From Halodesulfovibrio marinisediminis DSM 17456 (GTDB lineage: Bacteria > Desulfobacterota > Desulfovibrionia > Desulfovibrionales > Desulfovibrionaceae): 64,000 bases of DNA. The translations under genes were made by a program, and so were the position numbers. The notes beneath the pieces were generated by a model. It was not told the origin of the DNA and ran no database searches. It saw only the letters and a list, made by a program, of their open reading frames with translations. Location: positions 558,001 through 622,000 of the forward strand of contig NZ_FSRG01000005.1 of assembly GCF_900129975.1 (NCBI RefSeq), in the 5' to 3' direction. The stretch's first letter is position 1, and every line of letters starts with the position of its first letter. Below are positions 43,531 through 52,467 of the stretch, piece after piece.

Positions 43531-44587
43531 TAAATCTATTCCGATTGTTGTTGATACAGACAACGCATTTGGTATGCCTGTACGTGATTTGGATGACGGC
43601 ATAGCGCTGATTGTAAGTCTTGTTTCTGAGCAAATAGACGTAAAGGCAATAGTTGCTTCTGCCTGTAATTGCAGGGCATACGAGGCAGCACGGAATACGT
43701 TGTATCTACTCAAACAATTCGGAATGACACATATTCCAGTAGGATTAGGGGCGGAAACCCCCCTTTCTGGTGATAGGGGGCTGCATCATCAATTCTTGGA
43801 TGCAAAAGCTGCCGGAACAGGAGCAACTTATTGGGATACTGCTCCGGTGATACCCGATGTTGATGTTTCCGGTCTTCCATCTGGTGTAGATGTGTTGATT
43901 GATGTTGTTCAGAAAAATCCACATGAGGTTGTGGTTGTTGCGCTGGGAAGTTTTACAAATCTTGCTCTTGCACTTCGGAAAGCACCTGATATCGCACCGT
44001 TGATTAAGGAAGTAGTGCATATGGGAGGCACGTTTGAGCCTCGGGAGGGGGAACTTGCCTTTGAATGGGATACCGCCGATATCCCTCCAGAAGTGTGGGA
44101 AACAACCCTTAGGTTTAATACTTGGTACGATAAACAGGCAACAGCAGAGGTGTTGCAGGCTGGAATTCCGGTACGATTTATCTCTGCTAATGTAACAAGT
44201 CACGTGTACTTACGGGATACTCATTTGCAAGAAATGAGGTCTGTCGCAAGAGGGGCATTAGGAGAGTATCTTATTCGGAGTATTGAGCCATGGCTGAAGT
44301 GGAGTATTGCCGAACGAAAGCTTGTCGGTGCGCATATGCATGATCCGTTGGCAATGTTCGCCCTGTTGAACACGTCAGTATGTACATACCGATGTATGAA
44401 TGCAGACATACCAAGCTTTCTAGCAGGATACGAACTTTTTCCACAAGAGGCTCGAAGTCTGTGTAAAAGTGCTGATTATGCAACCATGTTGAAGGTCAAG
44501 GTAGCTGTCAACGTAGACACCGCGTGGGCTGAGAAGAGTCTGTGTGATTTTTTATGTCGAGCCGTGTCATTAGAATCTAATGTTTAA
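43514..44587 (+). CDS. Nucleoside hydrolase (IUNH family)
   Basis: A 357-residue Ca2+-dependent inosine-uridine nucleoside hydrolase, cleaving the N-glycosidic bond of ribonucleosides. The calcium-site aspartates are visible in VDTDNAFGMPVRDLDDGIA (N-terminus), followed by LGSFTNLALAL and HMHDPLAM. The insert between the DTD and DD aspartates differs from the usual DTDPGIDD, placing it in a divergent subgroup. No signal peptide, so it acts in the cytoplasm. It overlaps the upstream binding-protein gene, so both are one operon. The adenine deaminase at 54202 may be part of the same purine salvage theme. Confidence 0.88.
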   Translation: MSLKNSKSIPIVVDTDNAFGMPVRDLDDGIALIVSLVSEQIDVKAIVASACNCRAYEAARNTLYLLKQFGMTHIPVGLGAETPLSGDRGLHHQFLDAKAAGTGATYWDTAPVIPDVDVSGLPSGVDVLIDVVQKNPHEVVVVALGSFTNLALALRKAPDIAPLIKEVVHMGGTFEPREGELAFEWDTADIPPEVWETTLRFNTWYDKQATAEVLQAGIPVRFISANVTSHVYLRDTHLQEMRSVARGALGEYLIRSIEPWLKWSIAERKLVGAHMHDPLAMFALLNTSVCTYRCMNADIPSFLAGYELFPQEARSLCKSADYATMLKVKVAVNVDTAWAEKSLCDFLCRAVSLESNV

Positions 44588-44953
44588 AGAAATAATTGGT
44601 TTTTTAAGGCGTTACTTGCTACTTTTAGTTCAATTAGTACGATGAGCATGGTTATAGTTGCCCCTATTTTTTAAGCTTGAAAATCCCCTGTATCATTAAA
44701 ATACTTGGATTTGTTCCTAACTTTACACTGGTTGTGGAAAAAAATATACTTGTTGCAAAATGACCTGCGGTCTAGTGTGCATTTCAAGCGAAAAGGAAAA
44801 GCATTTACAGGCTAAAAAGTCCTGTAAAATTAATAGGCTAGATTGTATTCTCTGCGGATGTTTTAGGCGGCATCTTGAAAGTTCAACTTTTTTATCTGGT
44901 TAAAGAGTTTTGGACTGATTCAGAGAATGGAATATGTAAGCAGGAGGGTCACC
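44588..44953. other. Intergenic region upstream of the small unknown gene
   Basis: No gene or clear terminator for the nucleoside hydrolase operon. It contains an 8-bp inverted repeat (TTTACAGG and CCTGTAAA, 44804-44828), perhaps an operator, and the AGGAGG that marks the next gene. Confidence 0.4.
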
Positions 44954-45229
44954 GTGCTCAAAAACACAATGGATAATATGATCTTAAAACTTGGGAAAGA
45001 GTTTTCAGAATTTTCCGGAACGCTGCGTTCTGTTAAGAAAAATGACTGCGGCGATTTCGTAGTCTCTCCCGAGATAATGCGTGATATAGTGGGACACGTA
45101 GAGAACCTGTTTGGAACAATGCGTGAAACACAAGAGTCTGTGCAATTAGCTCTGGAAAACGAGTTGTTGCAAGAAGAGAGGAAATGGATTGATTTGCTTG
45201 ATAACGCAGATATGACTACCGAGCATTAA
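44954..45229 (+). CDS. Small hypothetical protein, probably coiled coil
   Basis: About 91 residues. The GTG at 44954 is chosen for its AGGAGG 6 bases upstream; the ATG at 44927 has no such site. The sequence is helical and charged (KLGKEFSEFSGTLRS, ENELLQEERKWIDLL), without signal, membrane segment or known motif. It is monocistronic, with a hairpin behind it. I do not recognise it. Confidence 0.6.
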   Translation: MLKNTMDNMILKLGKEFSEFSGTLRSVKKNDCGDFVVSPEIMRDIVGHVENLFGTMRETQESVQLALENELLQEERKWIDLLDNADMTTEH

Positions 45230-45273
45230 GCTATTTTCATATCAAGCTGTTAGGCGATTTAGTTGTGGCATGT

Positions 45274-45310
45274 GTCCCCTTGGTGCAAAAGCATTGAGGG
45301 GACGTGTGTT
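45274..45310 (+). terminator. Probable terminator after the small unknown gene
   Basis: GTCCCCT and AGGGGAC pair around 16 bases (with an inner GC...GC pairing), followed by GTGTGTTTTT. Confidence 0.6.
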
Positions 45311-45362
45311 TTTGTAGGGTAGAATGCTTTTGCGTCTCATATGGTGTTTATCGGGCAAAAGA

Positions 45363-45389
45363 AAAGCGGGAGAATAAATCTCCCGCTTT
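45363..45389 (-). terminator. Terminator after dsrC
   Basis: AAAGCGGGAGA and TCTCCCGCTTT form perfect 11-base arms around a 5-base loop, 28 bases beyond the dsrC stop. Confidence 0.82.
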
Positions 45390-45416
45390 ACATGCTCAAA
45401 CTGTAAGATCAGCTGA

Positions 45417-45734
45417 CTATACGCAGCCGGTAGGCTTAGGAAGACCAGCCATCTTACATGCTCCCTTACCAGGACCGGAAGGGAAGAGTTCGTATACCTG
45501 CTTCAGTTTGAAGCCGGTGTTTTTGGAAAGGATACGCACCATAGGAGCGATACCGTTCTTTTTGTAGTAGTCCTGAAGGAAGTCGAGGATTTTCTGATGA
45601 TCTTCAGTAATCTCGGTGATACCTTCGGATTCTTTTACATACTCAACCCACTCAGGGCACCATTCTTCGAACTTAAGCAGGAAGCCGTCTTCGTCAACTT
45701 CGAAAGATTTACCTTCATAAGTAATTTCAGCCAT
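45417..45734 (-). CDS. dsrC: DsrC/TusE family protein (dissimilatory sulfite reductase partner)
   Basis: About 105 residues, the length of DsrC. It begins MAEITYEGKSFEVDEDGFL and ends KMAGLPKPTGCV, with the two conserved C-terminal cysteines (penultimate Cys and the one 11 positions before it). In sulfate reducers DsrAB loads sulfur onto these cysteines to make a DsrC trisulfide, which is then reduced by DsrMKJOP. I start it at 45734, where AAGGAGGA stands just upstream. dsrAB is not in this window, which is usual, as dsrC is commonly separate. A strong clue to the organism's lifestyle. Confidence 0.96.
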   Translation of the reverse strand: MAEITYEGKSFEVDEDGFLLKFEEWCPEWVEYVKESEGITEITEDHQKILDFLQDYYKKNGIAPMVRILSKNTGFKLKQVYELFPSGPGKGACKMAGLPKPTGCV

Positions 45735-45751
45735 TTTGTCCTCCTTGGACA

Positions 45752-45870
45752 TGGTCTATAAGCGTTATATTTAGCTCAGACATATGCCGGGTTGCAGCAA
45801 CAGCTGACAACCTGATGTAAAGCAGTGATCCACTGCTTGTCTCCATCCAGATTTGCTCTATAAAGCAAAC
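45752..45870 (-). promoter_or_regulatory. Structured 5' leader of dsrC
   Basis: Several short hairpins follow each other in the leader: TTTGCT/AGCAAA (45852-45869), AAGCAGTG/CACTGCTT (45820-45838) and GTTGC/GCAAC near 45791-45801. They may stabilise a heavily expressed mRNA. Confidence 0.45.
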
Positions 45871-45877
45871 ACTGACT

Positions 45878-45906
45878 TGTTAAAGCCGTGATAGTCATTT
45901 TGTCAA
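45878..45906 (-). promoter_or_regulatory. Candidate sigma-70 promoter for dsrC
   Basis: On the minus strand, TTGACA (45901-45906) and a weak -10 TTAACA (45878-45883) are spaced by 17 bases. The -10 is poor, so activation by a regulator is plausible. Confidence 0.45.
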
Positions 45907-45923
45907 TGGGCAAGCCAACAAAA

Positions 45924-45964
45924 TTCGATTTTTCTTGTTGTCTTACGAGGCAAGAAAAATCGAA
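45924..45964. repeat. 14-bp perfect inverted repeat upstream of the dsrC promoter
   Basis: TTCGATTTTTCTTG and its exact complement are separated by 13 bases. It ends 18 bases upstream of the proposed dsrC -35, a typical place for an activator site or an upstream hairpin. It is not the terminator of the CBS gene, which has its own at 46239. Confidence 0.55.
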
Positions 45965-46238
45965 AAACAAGTGCTATCACCGGCGCTAAGATGCCATAGT
46001 GTACAAAAAAACACAAGCGTCCTTAACTGTAGATATTGTTACGGATAATAACATGTTACCGTAGCCTGCTGAAAAAAAGAATTGCCAACAGAAGTGCTAG
46101 TCCAGAGTGGCTTAGGTGTGAATTATAAAACCGGTTGCATGGTTGCAACTGGGCGGTAGTAGTGTTGATATATTATCGGGGAAAGGTACGGATATCAAGG
46201 GTAGCGAGTAATCACTTTTATTGGGTAGCTAGAAAAAG

Positions 46239-46262
46239 AAAGCGGCTCAGGTGAGCCGCTTT
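46239..46262 (-). terminator. Terminator after the CBS-ACT gene
   Basis: AAAGCGGCTCA and TGAGCCGCTTT are exact complements with a 2-base gap, just past the CBS gene stop. Followed by a U-rich run on the minus strand. Confidence 0.75.
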
Positions 46263-46287
46263 GTCGGATTACAGAATAGGTGATGTA

Positions 46288-46965
46288 CTATTGTTGTGGG
46301 TGAACGTTGTCGCGTGCCCAGAAGATCACATTGAATTTACTTTTTAGCTCTTCGATGATCTGGTTCTCTTTAGTACGTTCCATTGGCATAATGCGGATAT
46401 GCACATCACGTGTGCCTTTTCCTTCTTCTTCCTCCATGGAAGAGAGGATGGAAACAATACGGGCTTTATGCTCACGCATTATGTTGAGAATAGGGCGCAA
46501 TGTGCCTGCTTCGTTAGGCAAGCGAATGCCGAATTGAACGCCACCGTGGCGAACACCGGTAATTGTGATGAGAACATTGAAAATGTCGCTAACGGTAATA
46601 ATACCAACCAGCTTGCCGTCATCATCTACTACAGGAAGACCACCAAAGTCTTTTTCAATCATTAGCATGGCAGCATTTTCAACAGTGTTGGTAGGGCTAG
46701 TAACAACAGGGTCAACTGTCATGATATCTTTAACTTTGATTTCTGAGAGCAGGTAGTAGAGCTCGTGAACATCAAGCGTTGTAGCTTTGGAAGGGGACGC
46801 TTCCTTAATATCTCGATCTGAGACAATCCCAACTACACGTCCCTCGTGATCCACAACTGGAACACGGCTAATGTCTTTTGCTTTTAAAGCCTTGGAGGCC
46901 TTCATCATTGATGTATCGGGCGAGACAGTAATTACATCTTTTGCCATCCAGTCGCGAATCAGCAT
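46288..46965 (-). CDS. CBS-pair protein with ACT-like C-terminal domain (AcuB-like)
   Basis: A 225-residue cytoplasmic protein. Two CBS motifs (MAKDVITVSPDTSMMKASKAL, then DIMTVDPVVTSPTNTVENA) occupy residues 1-135, likely binding an adenine nucleotide. An ACT-like region follows (FGIRLPNEAGTLRPILNIM, about 145-200). This layout matches AcuB-type regulators that sense energy state. AGGAGGA precedes the ATG. It is one gene away from dsrC, but each has its own terminator. Target unknown. Confidence 0.88.
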   Translation of the reverse strand: MLIRDWMAKDVITVSPDTSMMKASKALKAKDISRVPVVDHEGRVVGIVSDRDIKEASPSKATTLDVHELYYLLSEIKVKDIMTVDPVVTSPTNTVENAAMLMIEKDFGGLPVVDDDGKLVGIITVSDIFNVLITITGVRHGGVQFGIRLPNEAGTLRPILNIMREHKARIVSILSSMEEEEGKGTRDVHIRIMPMERTKENQIIEELKSKFNVIFWARDNVHPQQ

Positions 46966-47188
46966 GATTTTTCCTCCTGAAATACACTCATACTTTTGTT
47001 CATTTATAGTATACTTGTTTTATATATAAGCATTTATTTTATGGGTGAACAAGCGAAAATTACTCTGCCAAAGCGACTGTACTTTGCACCTTTGTTGGCT
47101 TAGTAGATATTAGATCAGATTAGTATGTTATACTGTATGTTACGGTTTATGGTGTTTGTAATCTCTCTGCGATGGAAGGAAATAGAGA

Positions 47189-48352
47189 ATGAAAGCGTTG
47201 TATCTGGATTGTAGATACGGACTTGGCGGCGATATGTTTTTGGCTGCCATGCATGAACTTGGTGTTGATTTGTCGCAATTGCAGCGGATTTTCATTGAAG
47301 CGGGGATTTACTTATCAATAACTCCCACAAGTACATTACGCCAATCAATCGTTGGAACAACTCTTTCTGTAGAATGGCCGGACGGACAGCCTCTTCGTCA
47401 CTTGCCTGAAATTCTGGCTATAATAGAAAGGCTTGCTGTTTCTTCTGAAGTGAAAAAGCGTTCAATTTATGCATTTAATCGTCTTGCAGAAGCAGAGGCT
47501 GCCGTACATGGCAAGACCGTGCAGGAAGTGCATTTTCATGAAGTGGGGGCGATAGATACTCTTGTGGATGTTGTTGGTGCTTTCTGGGCAGTAGAGCAGT
47601 TTGGTATTACTAATATTGCCGCGTCGAAACTTCCGTGGTTTTCCGGAACAGTTGAGTCTGAACATGGGACGTTGCCGCTTCCCGCTCCGGCAGTACTTGA
47701 GCTTCTCAAAGGAAAGCCTGTGTTCGCAACTGAGCATGAACAAGAGTTGATAACGCCTACAGGGGCGCTCCTTATAGACCAGCTCGTAACAGATTTTACT
47801 TCTGGTCCCGAGGGAGTGCTTTTGAATACAGGTACAGGCTACGGACATCGAGAATCCGGTGGGGGGATCCGCATCAGCCTGCTAGAACAAGAGCAAAGCT
47901 CCTCTTTCGACCAAGCGGTAAGTGTAGATGAAATCTATGTTCTAGAAAGTCACATAGACCATCTCACAGGCGAAGAACTTGGTCGATGTTTTGACATATT
48001 TATGGATGCTGGAGCTCTCGACGTGTTTTTCACGGCTGGGGTTATGAAAAAGAATCGTCCCGCAGGTAGCCTTAAAGTGCTTTGTAAGCCGGAAGACCTT
48101 GCGCAAATTGAGCAGTTGTTTTTTGCTCATACCCACACGCTTGGAATCCGCAGACAGAAGACAGAGCGTGTACTGTTGCCGCGCAAGGAAGAACGTACAG
48201 AGACTCCCTTTGGCGAAATGGAAGGAAAAAGTTACACCATTGACGGTATGACAATTTCTAAGCCTGAATATGAAGAACTTCTTAAGTTCTCTAAAAAAAC
48301 TGGACGTAGTCTGCCAGAACTTCGGTACATGCTGTTTGACAAGAAAAAGTAA
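47189..48352 (+). CDS. larC: LarC-like nickel-pincer cofactor biosynthesis protein, unsplit
   Basis: A 387-residue LarC-family protein (CTP-dependent nickel insertase that loads Ni into the pincer cofactor of lactate racemase-type enzymes). It opens ALYLDCRYGLGGDMFLAAMHELG and has VHFHEVGAIDTLVDVVGAFWA, the family motif. In Lactobacillus plantarum the gene is split in two frames; here the frame is continuous. larA, larB and larE are not in this window. GGAAGG precedes the ATG. Confidence 0.9.
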   Translation: MKALYLDCRYGLGGDMFLAAMHELGVDLSQLQRIFIEAGIYLSITPTSTLRQSIVGTTLSVEWPDGQPLRHLPEILAIIERLAVSSEVKKRSIYAFNRLAEAEAAVHGKTVQEVHFHEVGAIDTLVDVVGAFWAVEQFGITNIAASKLPWFSGTVESEHGTLPLPAPAVLELLKGKPVFATEHEQELITPTGALLIDQLVTDFTSGPEGVLLNTGTGYGHRESGGGIRISLLEQEQSSSFDQAVSVDEIYVLESHIDHLTGEELGRCFDIFMDAGALDVFFTAGVMKKNRPAGSLKVLCKPEDLAQIEQLFFAHTHTLGIRRQKTERVLLPRKEERTETPFGEMEGKSYTIDGMTISKPEYEELLKFSKKTGRSLPELRYMLFDKKK

Positions 48353-48361
48353 CTAGTAATC

Positions 48362-48667
48362 CTATAGCAGCTTTTTCACGATGTACGATATTGCTCCAGC
48401 TAGCTGGTAGGAAATTAGATTCATTGTCGTGAGTTGTATTCTGGGGTTTTCGAAAACAGTTTCAGGTTGAGAAAAGATGACCTGCTTTCTTTGTATAGCT
48501 TTTGTCAGATGAGGATAGTTTATTTCTAAACTTCTCACGCGGTTTCTTTCGCTACTTAAATATAGAAAAAGACCATATCGGTTTCCGGAATAAATGAGGG
48601 CATGATGCCAAGAAAAATATTCACGGGAGACCGGTATGTTTTTTTTAGTAACTATACCCCAAATCAA
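48362..48667 (-). CDS. Uncertain small ORF, converging on larC
   Basis: A possible 101-residue ORF starting at a TTG with AAAAGGAG 7 bases upstream. No domain, signal or metal motif is seen; the C-terminus is mildly hydrophobic. It lies in a 430-base region otherwise free of genes and overlaps nothing. Could be a real small protein or chance. Confidence 0.3.
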   Translation of the reverse strand: MIWGIVTKKNIPVSREYFSWHHALIYSGNRYGLFLYLSSERNRVRSLEINYPHLTKAIQRKQVIFSQPETVFENPRIQLTTMNLISYQLAGAISYIVKKLL

Positions 48668-48784
48668 GGGGTGTCTCCTTTTCAGGGCAAGGGTTGTTAT
48701 CTCAGTCCGCCAGAGGGAAAGATGCAGGTAAATTAGCTAATTAAGCAATGAAGTTTTTAATTTGCTAGCTTCTTTATAAGACAA

Positions 48785-49276
48785 TCAATCAAGATCGATC
48801 TTTTTATCAAGTTTAGTTAACAGCTGTTCCCTGATAGTGAGCAGTACTCTGTGACAGGTTGCAAGGTCTTCTTCTGGTATATCTTGAATGAGCTCTTGTT
48901 TGATGCCAATGGCAGTTTCCATCATAGAGTCCAGCAAGTCATCGTTTTTTTCGCACAACTCAACAAGTTTTATTCGCCGGTCTTTTTTTGATTGTTTGCG
49001 GCGAATCAATCCGTCATTTTCCAGCCTGTCTAACATACGTACAAGAGTAGGTCCCTCAATACCTATATGTTCGGCGAGGACTTTTTGAGAAACAGGTTCT
49101 CCAAGCTTGTCTAATGTATAAAGTACAATCCATCGGGCATTGCTGACGCCCAGGTGCATTAATCGTTGATCAATCAGTTGCCGCCACTCTCTTGAAACTT
49201 CAGAGATTGTTAGCCCAAGTTTTTTACCGCCTTCTCTCGGGGCGTTATGTATTTTGGCTCGTAATGGAGATGACAT
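48785..49276 (-). CDS. MarR/SlyA-family transcriptional regulator
   Basis: A 163-residue MarR-type repressor with a winged helix (VSQKVLAEHIGIEGPTLVRMLDRLENDGLI, residues about 58-90). The SlyA-like sequence and position directly behind an AcrAB-type efflux operon on the same strand suggest control of the pump. A hairpin terminator at 49301-49336 separates it from the pump, so its level may depend on partial read-through or its own promoter. Confidence 0.92.
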   Translation of the reverse strand: MSSPLRAKIHNAPREGGKKLGLTISEVSREWRQLIDQRLMHLGVSNARWIVLYTLDKLGEPVSQKVLAEHIGIEGPTLVRMLDRLENDGLIRRKQSKKDRRIKLVELCEKNDDLLDSMMETAIGIKQELIQDIPEEDLATCHRVLLTIREQLLTKLDKKIDLD

Positions 49277-49300
49277 AGAAAATTCCTGTTACAAAAAAAT

Positions 49301-49337
49301 AGAGCTGAAAGCGTATGGATACACGCAATCAGCTCTA
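49301..49337 (-). terminator. Terminator between acrB-like and marR-like genes
   Basis: On the minus strand, AGAGCTGA and TCAGCTCT pair around an inner GCGT...ACGC hairpin, followed by ATTTTTTTGT. A good intrinsic terminator standing in front of marR. Confidence 0.8.
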
Positions 49338-49353
49338 TTCTCAATCAGGTTGA

Positions 49354-52300
49354 TTACTTATTATCTTTTTTTAATGCCTTCTCAGTAAACGCAATAATGG
49401 CGCGATAGAACGAAGGTATAAAAAGAGTTGCAATAAATGTGGAGGCAAGCATACCGCCAATAATGCCAGTGCCGATGGAGTGACGGCTGGCTGCACCAGC
49501 ACCGGAGCTGATAGCCAAAGGTACAACGCCAAGGATAAAGGCAAGGGATGTCATAACAATTGGGCGGAAGCGAAGTTTTGCAGCTTCTACAGCGGCATCA
49601 TAGGCGCTCATACCTTCTTTGTGGAGCATAGATGCAAACTCAACAATGAGAATTGCGTTCTTTGAGGAAAGACCCACAAGAGTAACAAGCGCAATCTGGA
49701 AGTACACGTCGTTTGCCAGCCCTCGGCTGAAGTTCGCAAGGATTGCACCAAAGAGTGCAAACGGAACTGCCATAATAACAGCCAGAGGGAGGCTCCACTT
49801 TTCATATTGTGCAGCCAAAATAAGAAATACCATTACCAGACCGAGTACGAATACCTGAACGGAGGTTCCGCCAGTTGTTTTTTCCTGATACGCGGAACCA
49901 GTCCACGCAAGAGTGTACTCAGCAGGCAGGGTTTCCTTAACAATTTCTTCCATGGCTTGCAGTGCCTGACTGGAACTGTAACCGGGGGCCGGACCACCAA
50001 GGATTTTTGCGGCAGGGAATACGTTAAAACGTTCCACAACCTCAGGGCCAGTAACTTGTTTTACTGTAACTAGCGCTGTCAGTGGAATCATTTTTCCGTT
50101 GTTAGAACGCACATACACGTTACTGATATCTTCAGGAGTACGGCGGTAGTCAGATTCAGACTGAATTAGTACTTTAAAGGTACGTCCAAGCTTGTTGAAG
50201 TCGTTGATATAATAAGCACCGAATGTTGCCTGCATTGTTTCAAACACACGGCTTACAGGTACGCCCATAGACTTGGCTTTTTCTCTGTCCAGCCTGATAT
50301 CCAGTTGCGGAGCGTTAACGCTGAAGTTGGAGGTTACGTTGGCAAGTTCCGGACGGCTAGCTGCTGCCTTAACAACCAGTTGTGCTTTTTCCGCAAGATC
50401 ACGCACACCTGCACCACTTCGGCTTTGCAGGAATGCTTCAAAACCGCCGGTGTTACTCATTCCGGAGATAGGTGGCATGTTGAAGGCCAGTACAAAAGCG
50501 TCCACAATGGAGTAGGTGTCGCGGAAGATTCCTTTTACAATATTAAAGGAAGAGTTTTCCTCACTACGTTTTTTCCAGTCATCAAGTGTGATAAAGGTCG
50601 TAGACATATTGGACTTCATACTGCCGGAGAATAGATCAAGGCCGGCAAGCGAAATAGTACCTCTTACCCCTTCTGTACTCAGAACACGCCCGACAAGATC
50701 ATCTGTAATGGCATCGGTTCGTGACAGGGATGAGCCATCAGGCAGCATGGCCATGGCAATAAGGGTACCTTTGTCTTCGTTTGGTACAAGCTGCCCTGGA
50801 ACTTTCTGGAAAACATTCCATGTAATGCCGATAACCACACAAAAAAGTGCTATGGTGATACTTGAACGTTTCAGCAGTACCCGTACGCCGTCAGTATATC
50901 TTGCTGTAATACTGTCAAAGAATCGGTTGAACCAGCGGAATGGCGCCAGAGGTTGGCTGTGATCTTCTTTAAGCATCAGTGCGCAGAGCGCAGGAGTAAG
51001 GGTAAGCGCTACGATGCCGGAAATAGTAACAGATACAGCAATAGTAACCGCAAATTGTTTATACATTTCACCGGCGAGTCCACCCATAAATGCAACAGGT
51101 ACAAATACTGCGCACAATACCAGAACAATAGCAACTACAGGTCCGGTAACCTCGTGCATAGCTTTGATCGTGGCTTCTTTTGGCGGCAGCTTTTCAGTGC
51201 TCATTATGCGCTCTACGTTCTCCAGTACAACAATAGCGTCGTCAACTACGATACCGATTGCTAGTACCAGACCGAAGAGTGTCAGTGTGTTAATGGAGAA
51301 GCCAAGTAGATACATACCTGCAAAAGTACCAATAATAGATACTGGTACAGCCAGACATGGAATAAGTGTGGCCCTCCAGTTCTGCAGGAACAAGTAGATA
51401 ATAGCAAATACCAGCACGAATGCTTCGATGAGTGTTTTTACAACCTCGTCTACAGAAATACGTACGAACGTGGTTGTATCGTACGGAATGGAATATTCAA
51501 TTCCATCAGGAAAACGCTGAGATAGTTCTGCCATTTTATTGGAAACAATTTCAGCTGTTTCAAGGGCATTAGCCCCCGGGGAAAGGTAAATGCCGAGTGC
51601 AACTGATGGCTTACCGTTGTTTTTTGCACGCAGTGAATATGTTTGTGCACCAAGTTCCAGACGGGCTACGTCCTTAAGGCGGAGTATTGTACCGTCGGGG
51701 TTGGCGCGCAGAATAATTTCTCCGAACTCTTCAGGATTAGTCATACGTCCCTGTGTCGTAACAGTATAGCTTAACTCTACAGGGGAAGAGAGCGGGTCTT
51801 TACCGATAGCGCCAGCTGCGAACTGGGCGTTCTGCTCGCGCACTGCGGAGGCAATATCGGAAGGTGTGAGTCCAAGCTGTGCGAGGCGGTCAGGACGAAT
51901 CCATATACGAATGGAATAATCCTGAGCACCGAACACTACAGCGTCACCTACACCGGGCAGACGTTTTAAGTCGTCTATAATATTAACAAGGGCGTAGTTA
52001 CTGATGTACACCGTGTCGTAAAGTCCGTCCGGAGAGAAAACACTGAGTACCTGCAGCATGTTAGAAGATTTTTTACTTACGGTAACACCTTGACGGCGTA
52101 CTTCTTCAGGCAGAGAGGTAAGTGCAGCCTGTACTCTGTTGTTTACGTTAATAGTGTTCTGGTCAGGGTCGGTACCTACCGCAAAGGTAACAGACAAGGT
52201 CAGCGAACCGTCACCGGCACTGACTGAACGCATGTACAGCATGTCTTGTACACCGTTTACCTGCTGTTCAAGCGGGGCCGCAACGGTTTGTGCAATAACC

Positions 52301-52467
52301 TCCGCACTGGCACCTGGATAGCTCGCACTGACTTCGACTTCTGGGGGAACAATGTCCGGAAATTCAGCGATAGGCAGCGCCTTCATCGCCAGAAAGCCCG
52401 CAAGTACGATAAGCACAGAAAGTACCGTAGCAAAAACGGGACGGTTAACAAAAAAACGTGCGAACAT
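49354..52467 (-). CDS. RND efflux transporter, AcrB/MexB (HAE1) type
   Basis: A 1037-residue inner-membrane pump with 12 expected membrane segments and two large periplasmic loops. The N-terminus [23 protein letters not shown] and the proton-relay aspartates in [19 protein letters not shown] (about residues 402-420) are typical. Full length for AcrB. Its ATG overlaps the stop of the membrane-fusion gene (TAATG), so the pair is coupled. No outer-membrane channel gene follows, so a TolC encoded elsewhere would be needed. Confidence 0.96.
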   Translation of the reverse strand: MFARFFVNRPVFATVLSVLIVLAGFLAMKALPIAEFPDIVPPEVEVSASYPGASAEVIAQTVAAPLEQQVNGVQDMLYMRSVSAGDGSLTLSVTFAVGTDPDQNTINVNNRVQAALTSLPEEVRRQGVTVSKKSSNMLQVLSVFSPDGLYDTVYISNYALVNIIDDLKRLPGVGDAVVFGAQDYSIRIWIRPDRLAQLGLTPSDIASAVREQNAQFAAGAIGKDPLSSPVELSYTVTTQGRMTNPEEFGEIILRANPDGTILRLKDVARLELGAQTYSLRAKNNGKPSVALGIYLSPGANALETAEIVSNKMAELSQRFPDGIEYSIPYDTTTFVRISVDEVVKTLIEAFVLVFAIIYLFLQNWRATLIPCLAVPVSIIGTFAGMYLLGFSINTLTLFGLVLAIGIVVDDAIVVLENVERIMSTEKLPPKEATIKAMHEVTGPVVAIVLVLCAVFVPVAFMGGLAGEMYKQFAVTIAVSVTISGIVALTLTPALCALMLKEDHSQPLAPFRWFNRFFDSITARYTDGVRVLLKRSSITIALFCVVIGITWNVFQKVPGQLVPNEDKGTLIAMAMLPDGSSLSRTDAITDDLVGRVLSTEGVRGTISLAGLDLFSGSMKSNMSTTFITLDDWKKRSEENSSFNIVKGIFRDTYSIVDAFVLAFNMPPISGMSNTGGFEAFLQSRSGAGVRDLAEKAQLVVKAAASRPELANVTSNFSVNAPQLDIRLDREKAKSMGVPVSRVFETMQATFGAYYINDFNKLGRTFKVLIQSESDYRRTPEDISNVYVRSNNGKMIPLTALVTVKQVTGPEVVERFNVFPAAKILGGPAPGYSSSQALQAMEEIVKETLPAEYTLAWTGSAYQEKTTGGTSVQVFVLGLVMVFLILAAQYEKWSLPLAVIMAVPFALFGAILANFSRGLANDVYFQIALVTLVGLSSKNAILIVEFASMLHKEGMSAYDAAVEAAKLRFRPIVMTSLAFILGVVPLAISSGAGAASRHSIGTGIIGGMLASTFIATLFIPSFYRAIIAFTEKALKKDNK

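Noticed and set aside
45776-45970. 64-residue minus-strand ORF upstream of dsrC
   Set aside because: It covers the proposed promoter and inverted repeat, has no ribosome site and no known motif.
48396-48407. Palindrome CCAGCTAGCTGG near the end of larC
   Set aside because: Short, inside a possible ORF and away from any promoter; probably chance.
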